Made by a program: the position numbers and the translations under genes. DNA of 64,000 bases from an uncultured Acidimicrobiaceae bacterium (GTDB lineage Bacteria > Actinomycetota > Acidimicrobiia > Acidimicrobiales > Ilumatobacteraceae): the NCBI GenBank assembly GCA_903919455.1, contig CAIXIJ010000018.1, positions 33,934 through 97,933 on the forward strand, given 5' to 3'. The notes under the pieces are model-generated. The model was not told where the DNA came from and searched no databases. It worked only from the letters and a program-made list of their open reading frames with translations. Below, piece by piece: positions 45,521 through 54,591 of the stretch (positions within the stretch are counted from its first letter, which is position 1; each line of letters opens with the position of its first letter).

Positions 45521-48445
45521 ATGGCGTTCCGGATCGTTCGACGCAAGCACCTCACCCCGAACACATTCCTGTGGGAAGTGGATGCACCCGATGTCGCCGC
45601 GTCCGCGCGTCCCGGCCAATTCGTGATGATTCGCCTCCACGACGGCGCCGAACGCATTCCTCTCACCATCGCCGACTTCGATCCTTCCAACGGCACAGTG
45701 ACGGTTGTGGTGCAGTCACTTGGCAGATCCACCGCCGAGATGCGCGACAGGTATCGCACGGGCGACACCTTCGCCGACTTCGTGGGCCCGCTGGGCATGC
45801 CCACCGTGATCGAGGCGGCGCCCGTCGGCGCGGACAGCCATGTGGTGTTCGTGGGGGGAGGACTCGGAGTGGCTCCCGTGTTTCCCCAACTTCGAGCGTT
45901 CAAGCAGGCTGGGCACCGGACGACGGCCATCGTCGGGTTCCGGAGCGCCGACCTTCGGTTCTGGACCGAGCAGCTCAACGAATGGGCCGACACGCTGATC
46001 GTGTGCACCGACGATGGCAGCGCAGGTCGATCCGGGTTGGTGACCGAGGCGCTCGCCGACGTGGTGGCCACCGATCGACCAGATCTGGTGGTGGCCATCG
46101 GGCCGATGGTGATGATGCGGGCTTGCGGTGAGGTGACCCGCTCTGCGGGCGTGCGCACCATGGTGAGCCTGAACACGATCATGGTGGACGGCACTGGGAT
46201 GTGCGGTTCGTGTCGCGTCACCGTGGATGGCGTCACCCGCTTCGCCTGCGTGGACGGCCCCGACTTCGATGCCCACGCCGTGGACTTCGATGAACTGGTC
46301 GCTCGCCAGCGTCGTTTCGTACACGAAGAGCAAGCCGCCGCTGCCGACTACGAGCACCGTTGCCAGGTGGAGCAGACGCTGTTCGTGGACGGCAAGCGCA
46401 CGTACAAGAAGCTGCGCGAGATCGAGCCAACCAAGGTGCCAATGCCCGAGCGCGACCCGGAGGTGCGGTCGCACACGTTCGATGAAGTGTCGCTGGGCTA
46501 CAGCCTCAGCGAAGCCATGCGCGAGGCAGAGCGATGCCTGCAGTGCAGCAGGCCAACCTGCATCAGCGGTTGCCCCGTCAGCATCGACATCCCCCGGTTC
46601 ATTCGCCATCTTCTGGTGAAGGACGTCGATGGCGCGTTAGGCGTGATCCGCGAAGCCAGCATCCTTCCTTCGGTCTGCGGGCGAGTGTGCCCGCAGGAGA
46701 CCCAGTGCGAGAGCCAGTGCGTGATCGCTCGCAAGATGGAACCGGTTGCCATCGGCCGCCTCGAACGGTTCGTTGGCGATCACGGGAAGGTGGCCACACC
46801 GTCACTGTCACCGTCGCTGGGCAAACGAGTCGCCGTGGTGGGTTCGGGGCCTGCGGGCCTCGCCTGCGCCGCCGACCTCGCACGCGGTGGAGCGGATGTG
46901 ACGGTGCTCGAGGCGCTTCACGTGACCGGTGGCGTGTTGCGGTACGGCATCCCATCGTTCCGGCTGCCGCGCGAGATCATCGATCGCGAAGTGGCCGGCC
47001 TGCTGGATCTCGGCGTGACCATCGAGACCGACAAGGTGGTGGGCCGAACCTTCACCGTTGACGACCTGCTGCACTCGCGTGGCTACGACGCGGTGTTTCT
47101 CGGTGTCGGTGCCGGCGCACCATCATTCCTGGGCATCCCGGGAGAGAACGCCGGACGGGTCATCAGCGCCAACGAGTTCCTCACCCGTGTGAACCTGATG
47201 GGCGGCGACCGCTTCCCCGACATCGACACACCCGTCGGCATCGGCACGAACGTGGTGGTCGTCGGCGCCGGCAACACGGCGATGGACTGCCTGCGGGTTG
47301 CCCGACGCCTCGGCGCCGAAGTGCGCTGCGTGTATCGGCGCACCAAGGCCGAAGCGCCCGCGCGCATCGAGGAACTGCACCACGCGGAGCAAGAAGGCAT
47401 CGGCTTCCTCTGGCTGCACAGCCCGGTGAAGGTACTCACCGACGACCATGGCGATGTACGCGCCCTGCTGGTGGAACGAATGGAACTCGGCGAGCCAGAC
47501 GAACTCGGTCGCCGCAAGCCGGTTGGCACCGGCGAGCATGCGGAGGTGATCTGCGACACGGTGATCGTGGCGCTGGGGACCAACCCGAGCCCGATCGTGA
47601 CTCGCAACACCGCAGGACTGGAACTCGACTCCCGCGGTTACGTGGCCGCCGATGCGGACACGCAGGCAACCAGCATCCCCGGTGTATTCGCGGGCGGCGA
47701 CATCGTCACCGGTGGCGCCACGGTGATCCTCGCGATGGGTGCTGGCCGCCGCGCCGCTGCGTCGATCCTGGACTACCTGGGTGGCGGCACCATGCCCGCT
47801 GCCATCGACCATCTCGAACATCGGTGCCCCCGGTGCCATCGGCCGGTGGAAGCTGGCGACGACGACGGCATCTGCTGCGCGGATGCCGTGGTGGCATGGA
47901 AGTGCAACGACTGCGCCAAGCGCAGCGAGGGCTTTGCCTTCCCCTACGGGCGCTGCCCGGCATGCGCAGGAACGCTGTCGCTCGTCGACCCCGCCTCGGC
48001 CGTGCCCGACGAGGCGATGGAAGCGGTGCGCACGGCATTCGAGATCGAACTCGGTGGGCGCGACTTCTACGTGGCGGCAGCGAAGCACACCAGCGACGAA
48101 CAGTTGCACGACATGTTCCAGCGCCTTGCCGAGATGGAGCGGGAGCACATCGACACGTTGGTGCAGCGCTATCACCTCGCGCCACCCGACGACGCCAGTG
48201 GCGATCTGAACCCCGGCGCCTTGCAGGCCGGCGCTCAGCGCACCCCCAACGACCCGGCAGATCTGTTGGCGTTGGCCCTCACGTTGGAGCAGCGTGCCGA
48301 GGCCTTCTTCCGCACGCACACCGACGATGCATCGCCGGCGGCACGAGAGCTCTACCGGGAACTCGCGGCAGAGGAGGGCGAACATATCGCCCTCCTCACC
48401 ACCGAGTTGTCGGCCCTGCGCAGCAACCGACGCGGGCTGCTCTAG
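45521..48445 (+). CDS. Fusion: ferredoxin-NADP reductase (NfnA-like) + glutamate-synthase small-subunit-like (NfnB/GltD) + zinc ribbon + rubrerythrin-like ferritin domain
   Basis: DGTGMCGSCRVTV...FACVDGP ([2Fe-2S]); CLQCSRPTCISGCP and CGRVCPQETQCESQC ([4Fe-4S]); VVGSGPAGLACAADLA, VVVGAGNTAMDCLRVARRLGA; CPRC/CNDC/CPAC; EIELGGRDFY...EMEREH and LEQRAEAFF...EEGEH. Confidence 0.92.
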   Translation: MAFRIVRRKHLTPNTFLWEVDAPDVAASARPGQFVMIRLHDGAERIPLTIADFDPSNGTVTVVVQSLGRSTAEMRDRYRTGDTFADFVGPLGMPTVIEAAPVGADSHVVFVGGGLGVAPVFPQLRAFKQAGHRTTAIVGFRSADLRFWTEQLNEWADTLIVCTDDGSAGRSGLVTEALADVVATDRPDLVVAIGPMVMMRACGEVTRSAGVRTMVSLNTIMVDGTGMCGSCRVTVDGVTRFACVDGPDFDAHAVDFDELVARQRRFVHEEQAAAADYEHRCQVEQTLFVDGKRTYKKLREIEPTKVPMPERDPEVRSHTFDEVSLGYSLSEAMREAERCLQCSRPTCISGCPVSIDIPRFIRHLLVKDVDGALGVIREASILPSVCGRVCPQETQCESQCVIARKMEPVAIGRLERFVGDHGKVATPSLSPSLGKRVAVVGSGPAGLACAADLARGGADVTVLEALHVTGGVLRYGIPSFRLPREIIDREVAGLLDLGVTIETDKVVGRTFTVDDLLHSRGYDAVFLGVGAGAPSFLGIPGENAGRVISANEFLTRVNLMGGDRFPDIDTPVGIGTNVVVVGAGNTAMDCLRVARRLGAEVRCVYRRTKAEAPARIEELHHAEQEGIGFLWLHSPVKVLTDDHGDVRALLVERMELGEPDELGRRKPVGTGEHAEVICDTVIVALGTNPSPIVTRNTAGLELDSRGYVAADADTQATSIPGVFAGGDIVTGGATVILAMGAGRRAAASILDYLGGGTMPAAIDHLEHRCPRCHRPVEAGDDDGICCADAVVAWKCNDCAKRSEGFAFPYGRCPACAGTLSLVDPASAVPDEAMEAVRTAFEIELGGRDFYVAAAKHTSDEQLHDMFQRLAEMEREHIDTLVQRYHLAPPDDASGDLNPGALQAGAQRTPNDPADLLALALTLEQRAEAFFRTHTDDASPAARELYRELAAEEGEHIALLTTELSALRSNRRGLL

Positions 48446-48446
48446 A

Positions 48447-50774
48447 TCAGGGAGTGGTGGTGAACTGCTGCACCGCGGTGGCAGCGCCAAAGCCATCGGC
48501 GTTGTGTGCCCGCACCTTCACCTCATAGGTCTGAGCCGGTACGAGATCTGGAATCGTGGCGGCGAGGCATGGCCCGGCACAGGAGACATCCAGATGTGGC
48601 CAGAGGGATTCGATCTTGTCCTGGATCCAGGGAACAAAGGTGCTGACTCGGGCATAGATACCCGGGAAGGTCGCATCAGCGCAGCCATCGCCGAAGCTGG
48701 TAACGCCGGCGAGCTTCGGCACGCCGAGCACATCGACCACCAGTGGGCCACCGCTGTCGCCCTGGCAGGTGTCGGTGCCGCCACCCACCACGCCTGCGCA
48801 CAGCATGGTGGAGGGGATGAACCCGGCCCCGTAGCTGGCGCAGTTGCCGGTCGCACCAGGCTCGGCCAATACCTGCACCGTGGCCTTCTGCAGGACCGCC
48901 GGCACCGAACCTCCAGATGTCAAGGTGCCCCAGCCGCTGATGATGGCGTTCGTGGTGGCCACCGGCCCGGCTGGCTGGTCGTAAAGACCGACGACGGCGA
49001 CGTTCGAACTCAGCGTGACCGGTTTGGCCAAGTGCAACAGCGCAACATCATTCGACTTACTGGACGGGCTCCAGCCCGGGTGGGTGAACACCTTGTCGAC
49101 GGCGAAACCGTTCAGGGCGTTCATGTCGTTCTGATCGGAGATACCGACGTGCACGGTGAAACGGCCGGCGGTGTACTTCACATCATTCTCGTCGTAGGTG
49201 CAATGCGCAGCGGTGAGCACCCACTGGACGTCGATGAGCGAGCCACCGCACTCCAGGCTGCCATCGAGGCTGACCCGCGCCTGCCAAGGGGTCGCGCTAA
49301 TCGGCGAGTTCGCACCACCGACGATGCGCGGCTGCACTGTGATCGAGCGGGGTGTGATGGTGGGTCGATAGAACACTCGGTACGAATCGATGGGGCCGCT
49401 TGCATTGTCGCCAGCGGCGAGCCACGACAGATCCAGCGAGGTGCTGCCCGGAGTGCCGGCCAGCCCTGTCGGCGCCATCGGCGTGGTGAATGGGCGCAAT
49501 GGCAACGACGCCACCGACCACGGTCCCACGCCCGCAAACGACTTGGCTCGTACTCGCACCTTGATCACCGAGGCTGGGGTGAGACCCGTGACTACGGCGT
49601 TGCGCACGGCGGACACACCGTCGGCGAAGCGGGTGTAGCTGACGCCATTGTTCGTCGAGACGTCGAGCTCATAGTCCGTGATGGGCTTTGAGCCGGCCTT
49701 TGCGGGCAACGACCACTGAACCGTCACGCGCCGGTTGCCCGATGTGCCGGTGGGCCTTCCGGGAGCGGTTGGCAGCACACCTGCGGCCAGCGCGGTACGC
49801 GATGCCGAAGCCGACGTGTACAGGCCGGTTCCAAGCCTGTTCTTGGCGGCGACGCGAACGATGTACTTCTTGCCGGGCACCAACCCTGTGACGCGGGCCA
49901 TCCGCGCCGTCGACACGCCGTCGGCGAACGTCTTCCACGACACGGGCGAGGCCAGCGAGTACTGCACCACGTAGTCCGAGACCGGCCAGAGGGAGGCGCT
50001 CGGCGCGGCCCACGACAGGTCGATCGAGGCAGGGGCCGCGGTGGCCGTGGGCGCACCGGGCTTGTTCGGCCAGGCGCGGGTACTCGCGACCGTCACCCAA
50101 CCGGCGTTCGGAGCGACATCGGCCGCATAACTCGTGCCGACGGAGTACCGACTCATCGCGTACACCTTCACCGAACGCGGGTTGCCCAGACACGACAGCG
50201 GCGCATAGACCCCGTACGACTTCGCGAGGGAATCGAAGAGTGGGATCGCGTTGCACACATGCGCGCCGGACACGGCGTTGTACACATCGCCGTAGACGAT
50301 GCCCAGGTAGTTGGAAATCTCGAGAGCAAAGTCCTCGAAGCCATCCGCATTCGCGTCGACGAGCCAATCCACAAAGGTGGCGGGGGCCTGCAATGCAGGG
50401 GTCTGCCATGCGGAGTTCGTAGGACGGATCCAAGCGGCGACCGCGGCCGACACGAACAGCGAGGGCACACCCGGTTCGTTGCTCGTGGCCACCCTGACAC
50501 CCGTGATGTCGGCTTGGCCGTACTTCTTCGGAGCCGTATCGCCCGTGGGGTCGGTTGCCCCGAACGGACTCCAGGCGACCTTCGACAACGCTGCGCCGAT
50601 GCGAGCGTTGCGCAGCGCAATGGAGCGATCCGTGGCAGACCGTTGCGTACGACTGATCGAGAACGACCCGCGCTGCACGCCAGGCGCGCCAGCAGAGGCA
50701 CCGGAGGTTTGCACCACACCGCCAACTGTGACTGCCACAATTGTGGTGATTCCGATCAGTTTCCTGATCCGCAT
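48447..50774 (-). CDS. Secreted multi-FnIII protein with trypsin-like S1 protease domain
   Basis: RIVGG, LTAAHC, NDVALLHL, CQGDSGGPL; at least three FnIII-like domains; N-terminal signal. Confidence 0.93.
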   Translation of the reverse strand: MRIRKLIGITTIVAVTVGGVVQTSGASAGAPGVQRGSFSISRTQRSATDRSIALRNARIGAALSKVAWSPFGATDPTGDTAPKKYGQADITGVRVATSNEPGVPSLFVSAAVAAWIRPTNSAWQTPALQAPATFVDWLVDANADGFEDFALEISNYLGIVYGDVYNAVSGAHVCNAIPLFDSLAKSYGVYAPLSCLGNPRSVKVYAMSRYSVGTSYAADVAPNAGWVTVASTRAWPNKPGAPTATAAPASIDLSWAAPSASLWPVSDYVVQYSLASPVSWKTFADGVSTARMARVTGLVPGKKYIVRVAAKNRLGTGLYTSASASRTALAAGVLPTAPGRPTGTSGNRRVTVQWSLPAKAGSKPITDYELDVSTNNGVSYTRFADGVSAVRNAVVTGLTPASVIKVRVRAKSFAGVGPWSVASLPLRPFTTPMAPTGLAGTPGSTSLDLSWLAAGDNASGPIDSYRVFYRPTITPRSITVQPRIVGGANSPISATPWQARVSLDGSLECGGSLIDVQWVLTAAHCTYDENDVKYTAGRFTVHVGISDQNDMNALNGFAVDKVFTHPGWSPSSKSNDVALLHLAKPVTLSSNVAVVGLYDQPAGPVATTNAIISGWGTLTSGGSVPAVLQKATVQVLAEPGATGNCASYGAGFIPSTMLCAGVVGGGTDTCQGDSGGPLVVDVLGVPKLAGVTSFGDGCADATFPGIYARVSTFVPWIQDKIESLWPHLDVSCAGPCLAATIPDLVPAQTYEVKVRAHNADGFGAATAVQQFTTTP

Positions 50775-50869
50775 TCGTGCCTCATCTCGTTTCGCGACAA
50801 GGTCGTTTTACCAGCTAGGTGGTGTTAAAGCCAGGCGCCCCTCTGCCAGGGTTCGGCAAGATTTCAGAA

Positions 50870-52552
50870 CTAGCTGCGTGCGAACTCGCGAATTACTCGG
50901 CCCGGACGCGCACCCGAGTGCTTGCCCTGCTCGGTGACGATCTTGCCGTTCACCAAGGTGGCCGCATAACCACGCGCCTTCACCAGGAGGCGACCCTTGC
51001 CACCAGGGAAATCATTCGCGTAGGTGGGGTGCTCGCTGGCGAGCTGGTCGATGTCGAACACGTTGATGTCGGCGAACTGGCCGACCGCCAGCGTGCCCCG
51101 CTCCTTCAGGCCCAGCACTGCAGCCGGGAACGAGGTGAGCTTGCGGATGGCCTCGGCCAACGCCACCTTGTTGCGCGTGCGGTGCCAGTAGGTGAGGAAG
51201 TGCGTGCTGGCATCGGCGTCGCAGATCTGGCCGGCGTGCGCGCCGGTGTCGGCGAGGCCCGGGTAGACGTTCGGCAGCGAGAGCAGATCACCCATTGCGT
51301 CGGTCGCACGATTGAAGAACCAGGTGTTGAACAGTTCCTGGCCATCGCTCTCGATGAGTCGGTCGATCACGAAGTCCACAGGGTGCACACCCAACGCGGC
51401 GGCATGATCGGCCACCGACATGCCGCCCTCTTCGTGATAGTCGGGCGAGGCGCCCACGCCGAGCGGGTGGATGAAGTTCGGGTCGTACCACATGCCCTTG
51501 TCCTTGCCTTCCTCCACGAGGAGGGCACGGGTGGCGGGGTCTTTCAGCGCAGCCACGCGGTCGGCGATGGTGGGCAACTGCATCAGCTGGCGCCACTGCT
51601 TGCCCTTCACCGGAGCGATCTGAGCAAGACCGCACAGCGAACCGCTCGGACGAGTCATGGAAGCAAGTGTGATGTTGCCGTGCTTGCTGTTCTCGTTCTC
51701 GAGAAACCCGCCGAACACATCGAGGCCGCCGCGACCGCTGTTGCCGACGCCGCCGGAGAACAGCACGTCGCCGCAGGACTGCGCCATCTCCTTCAACAGC
51801 GTGAACTCCAACCCGCCGCGTGTGGCGAAGTCGTTGACCGCTTGGAACAGGCCGCCGCCGGCGGCGTTCATGCCATCGGCGACCGCAAGGTATTCGTCGA
51901 TCGGCGCCAACGTGCCGGGCACGTAGCGGCCATCGGGCACCACGTGCAGCAGGATGCGCGAGGTGCTGAACCCCACCGCACCGCCAGCGATGCTCTCTTC
52001 GGCGATGTCGCGCATCGCGTTCAGTTCTTCCGGGGTGGCGGGCTCGTCGCTGAGCGAGCGATCGCCCATCACGTGGTAGCGCACCGCGCAATGGCCCACC
52101 ATGCCCACGATGTTGAGGGCCGGCTCCATGCGCTCCACGGAGTCGAGATACTCGGGATAGGTCTCCCAGTCCCATGGCAATCCGTCGAGGATGGCATCGC
52201 GAGGAATGTCTTCCACGCTCTCCATCATCTCGGCGAGGAACTCACGGTTCTCCGGGCGGACCGGGGCGAAGGTGACACCACAGTTGCCCATGAGCACCGT
52301 GGTGACGCCGTGCCAGGAGCTGGAGGTCATGTACGGGTCCCAGCCCACCTGCGCATCGAGGTGGGTGTGGAGATCGATGAAGCCGGGCGACACGATCTGC
52401 CCTGTGGCGTCGATCTCGCGAGTTGCCACCTCGCCCACGAGGTTGCCGATGGCCGAGATGCGGTCGCCGTCGATGGCGATGTCGGCCACATACCCCTCAC
52501 GGCCGGTGCCGTCGACGATGGTGCCATTGCGAATGATCAGGTCGTGCGCCAC
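50870..52552 (-). CDS. N-acyl-D-amino-acid deacylase / D-aminoacylase-like amidohydrolase
   Basis: DLIIRNGTIVDGTGREGYVADIAIDGDRI, SPGFIDLHTHLDAQVGWDP, TTVLMGNCGVTFAP; GTG start inferred. Confidence 0.92.
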   Translation of the reverse strand: MAHDLIIRNGTIVDGTGREGYVADIAIDGDRISAIGNLVGEVATREIDATGQIVSPGFIDLHTHLDAQVGWDPYMTSSSWHGVTTVLMGNCGVTFAPVRPENREFLAEMMESVEDIPRDAILDGLPWDWETYPEYLDSVERMEPALNIVGMVGHCAVRYHVMGDRSLSDEPATPEELNAMRDIAEESIAGGAVGFSTSRILLHVVPDGRYVPGTLAPIDEYLAVADGMNAAGGGLFQAVNDFATRGGLEFTLLKEMAQSCGDVLFSGGVGNSGRGGLDVFGGFLENENSKHGNITLASMTRPSGSLCGLAQIAPVKGKQWRQLMQLPTIADRVAALKDPATRALLVEEGKDKGMWYDPNFIHPLGVGASPDYHEEGGMSVADHAAALGVHPVDFVIDRLIESDGQELFNTWFFNRATDAMGDLLSLPNVYPGLADTGAHAGQICDADASTHFLTYWHRTRNKVALAEAIRKLTSFPAAVLGLKERGTLAVGQFADINVFDIDQLASEHPTYANDFPGGKGRLLVKARGYAATLVNGKIVTEQGKHSGARPGRVIREFARS

Positions 52553-52788
52553 AAATCCCCCCGGGTTCGAAGCACGACCATACCGACCGGTCTCTACAGA
52601 AACCGCACCGGAAGCCGCTACCGACTGATCTGTAAATAAAGGTAACGTCAAGGTTGTCAGCTGGTGTTGACGGAGCGCGCGCCTGCGTCTTGACTGGCGA
52701 GATTCCGGCGAGTTGCGAGGCTCGCTGGTGGCGATGGCCCGGGAATCGGATGAAGCGGGAGTTCTCCGATCCCGGGGCCATCGCCTGT

Positions 52789-53430
52789 ATGCGCAAGGAT
52801 TGGGTCGTGGCGGGTTCAGGAAGTCCAAGGCAACGACACAGCGCGGAAGATCGCCGGCGCGAGATTCTCGACGCGGCGGTTCGACTGTTCTCCGAACGCG
52901 GTTATCGATCCACCGGCATCATCGCCTTGGCGGCAGAGGTGGGCATCACGCATTCCGGCCTGTTGCACCACTTCGGTACGAAGGAAGCGATCCTTCACGC
53001 CGTCGCCAACGAGCGCGTGGAGCGCGACACGGCGATCTACACCGAGGTGTTCAAAGATGGTGGCCGCCGAGCCATCGCACGCCTGCCCGAACTGGGCCGC
53101 CACTTCCTGTCGGACCCAATGCGCACCCGCATGTTCAGTGTGCTGGTGGCCGAGAGTCTCGGAGAGTCAGACCCGCTACACGACTACTTCGTGAACCGTT
53201 TTCAGATGGGCCGCACCCTGCTGCAGTTCATGCTCACGACGGGCATTCAGCGCGGCGAATTCCACGCCGACATCGACCCCGTGCTGATTGCCGGCGAGAT
53301 GCAGGCATTTGCATCCGGCCTGGAAACGCAGTGGTTCCTCGATCGCGACGACGACCGCTTCATGCGCACCTATGAGGCGTACTCCGCAGCGCTGGCAAGT
53401 CGCATCTGCATCCCGTTCGTCGAGGGCTGA
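52789..53430 (+). CDS. TetR/AcrR family transcriptional regulator
   Basis: RREILDAAVRLFSERGYRSTGIIALAAEVGITHSGLLHHFGTKEAIL. Confidence 0.92.
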   Translation: MRKDWVVAGSGSPRQRHSAEDRRREILDAAVRLFSERGYRSTGIIALAAEVGITHSGLLHHFGTKEAILHAVANERVERDTAIYTEVFKDGGRRAIARLPELGRHFLSDPMRTRMFSVLVAESLGESDPLHDYFVNRFQMGRTLLQFMLTTGIQRGEFHADIDPVLIAGEMQAFASGLETQWFLDRDDDRFMRTYEAYSAALASRICIPFVEG

Positions 53431-53433
53431 CCC

Positions 53434-54591
53434 TCACGAACGACGCGTACGCCGGTGGCCCTTGATGCGCCGCAACGTCACCGTGTGCATGGCACCCAGC
53501 ACGACCGTCATCACTGTCACCACGATGAGCGGCGGCAACCATCGGCCCAACACCGGCACCACCGCGCCGAGCGCCAGCACGATCCATCGTTCGGGCGCCA
53601 CGCGATGGATCGCTCGCCACTGGATGGCGGACAACCCACCGATGTAGGTCAGCACGGAGAGCGCCAACACCCAACGGTCCTGCAGATCGAACCGTTGCGT
53701 CGGATGTTCGACGATGTGCTTGGCCACCACCGCGTAGAGGATCAACCCGAACGCCACCGGAAAGTGGCCGAAGGTGAACATGTCGCGAGCGAGGCGCCCC
53801 CGTTCCTCCCCTTGCGCCGCCCGGAGGTGGCGTTCGCTCACCTCCGGAAGGTACGCGAAGTAGGTCCACCACAGCACGCAGGCCATCGCCACGGCCACCG
53901 TGAGACCGGCAACGTTCCGAGCAGTGAGACCAGCCCCGGCCAGGGTGGCACCAGCCGCCACCAGTACCTCACCGAGCGAGATGATGATGAACAGCGCATG
54001 CCGTTCGGCGAAATGCACCGGGTCGATCGTCCAACTTCCACCGGCCGCACGTAATGCACCGACGACGTTCAACAGGGCGGCAACCGTCCAGAGCACCACC
54101 CGCGCGTTGCCGGGCAACAGCGCACCCGCCATCACCACGATCGGCGACGCAACAGCGAACGTGGCGTACCGGATGTACGAACCACGAGTGGATTCGTGAC
54201 CCCACGCAACACTGCCCTGAATGGCGAGCACCAGCAGTTGCACACCCATGTACGCCGCACCGAACCACGGCCCTCCGTCGCCGAATGCCGACGGAATGCT
54301 GGCCGTCGCCACCAGTGCCACGGGGATGATGCTCAGCACCAGCACGCGCGTGGCCACCACGGCCTGCAGATCGATTGCGGAGCCCACCCACGTGAACTGC
54401 GACCACTGCCACCACATCAGCCAGGCCAGCAGCAACCCTCGGCCCAACCCTGCAGCGGTCTGATCGTGTGCGATGAACGCCGCGATCTGCGTGACGGCGA
54501 ACACGAAGACGAGGTCGAGAAAGAGTTCGAGATTGGTGGCGTGCCGTTCTCGTTGCTCGGCCGCCACTTCGGTGCCGGCGTGTTCGGTCAC
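53434..54591 (-). CDS. Low temperature requirement protein A (LtrA)-like membrane protein
   Basis: HATNLELFLDLVFVFAVTQIAAFI, WWQWSQFTWVGSAID, HALFIIISLGEVLVAAG; GTG start overlaps hisD stop. Confidence 0.9.
   Translation of the reverse strand: MTEHAGTEVAAEQRERHATNLELFLDLVFVFAVTQIAAFIAHDQTAAGLGRGLLLAWLMWWQWSQFTWVGSAIDLQAVVATRVLVLSIIPVALVATASIPSAFGDGGPWFGAAYMGVQLLVLAIQGSVAWGHESTRGSYIRYATFAVASPIVVMAGALLPGNARVVLWTVAALLNVVGALRAAGGSWTIDPVHFAERHALFIIISLGEVLVAAGATLAGAGLTARNVAGLTVAVAMACVLWWTYFAYLPEVSERHLRAAQGEERGRLARDMFTFGHFPVAFGLILYAVVAKHIVEHPTQRFDLQDRWVLALSVLTYIGGLSAIQWRAIHRVAPERWIVLALGAVVPVLGRWLPPLIVVTVMTVVLGAMHTVTLRRIKGHRRTRRS

Noticed and set aside
50819-52639. 606-aa plus-strand ORF
   Set aside because: Antisense shadow of the D-aminoacylase-like gene; no recognisable domain.
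52553-52788. TetR operator in the aminoacylase/TetR intergenic region
   Set aside because: The divergent arrangement suggests one, but I could not identify a convincing inverted repeat by eye.
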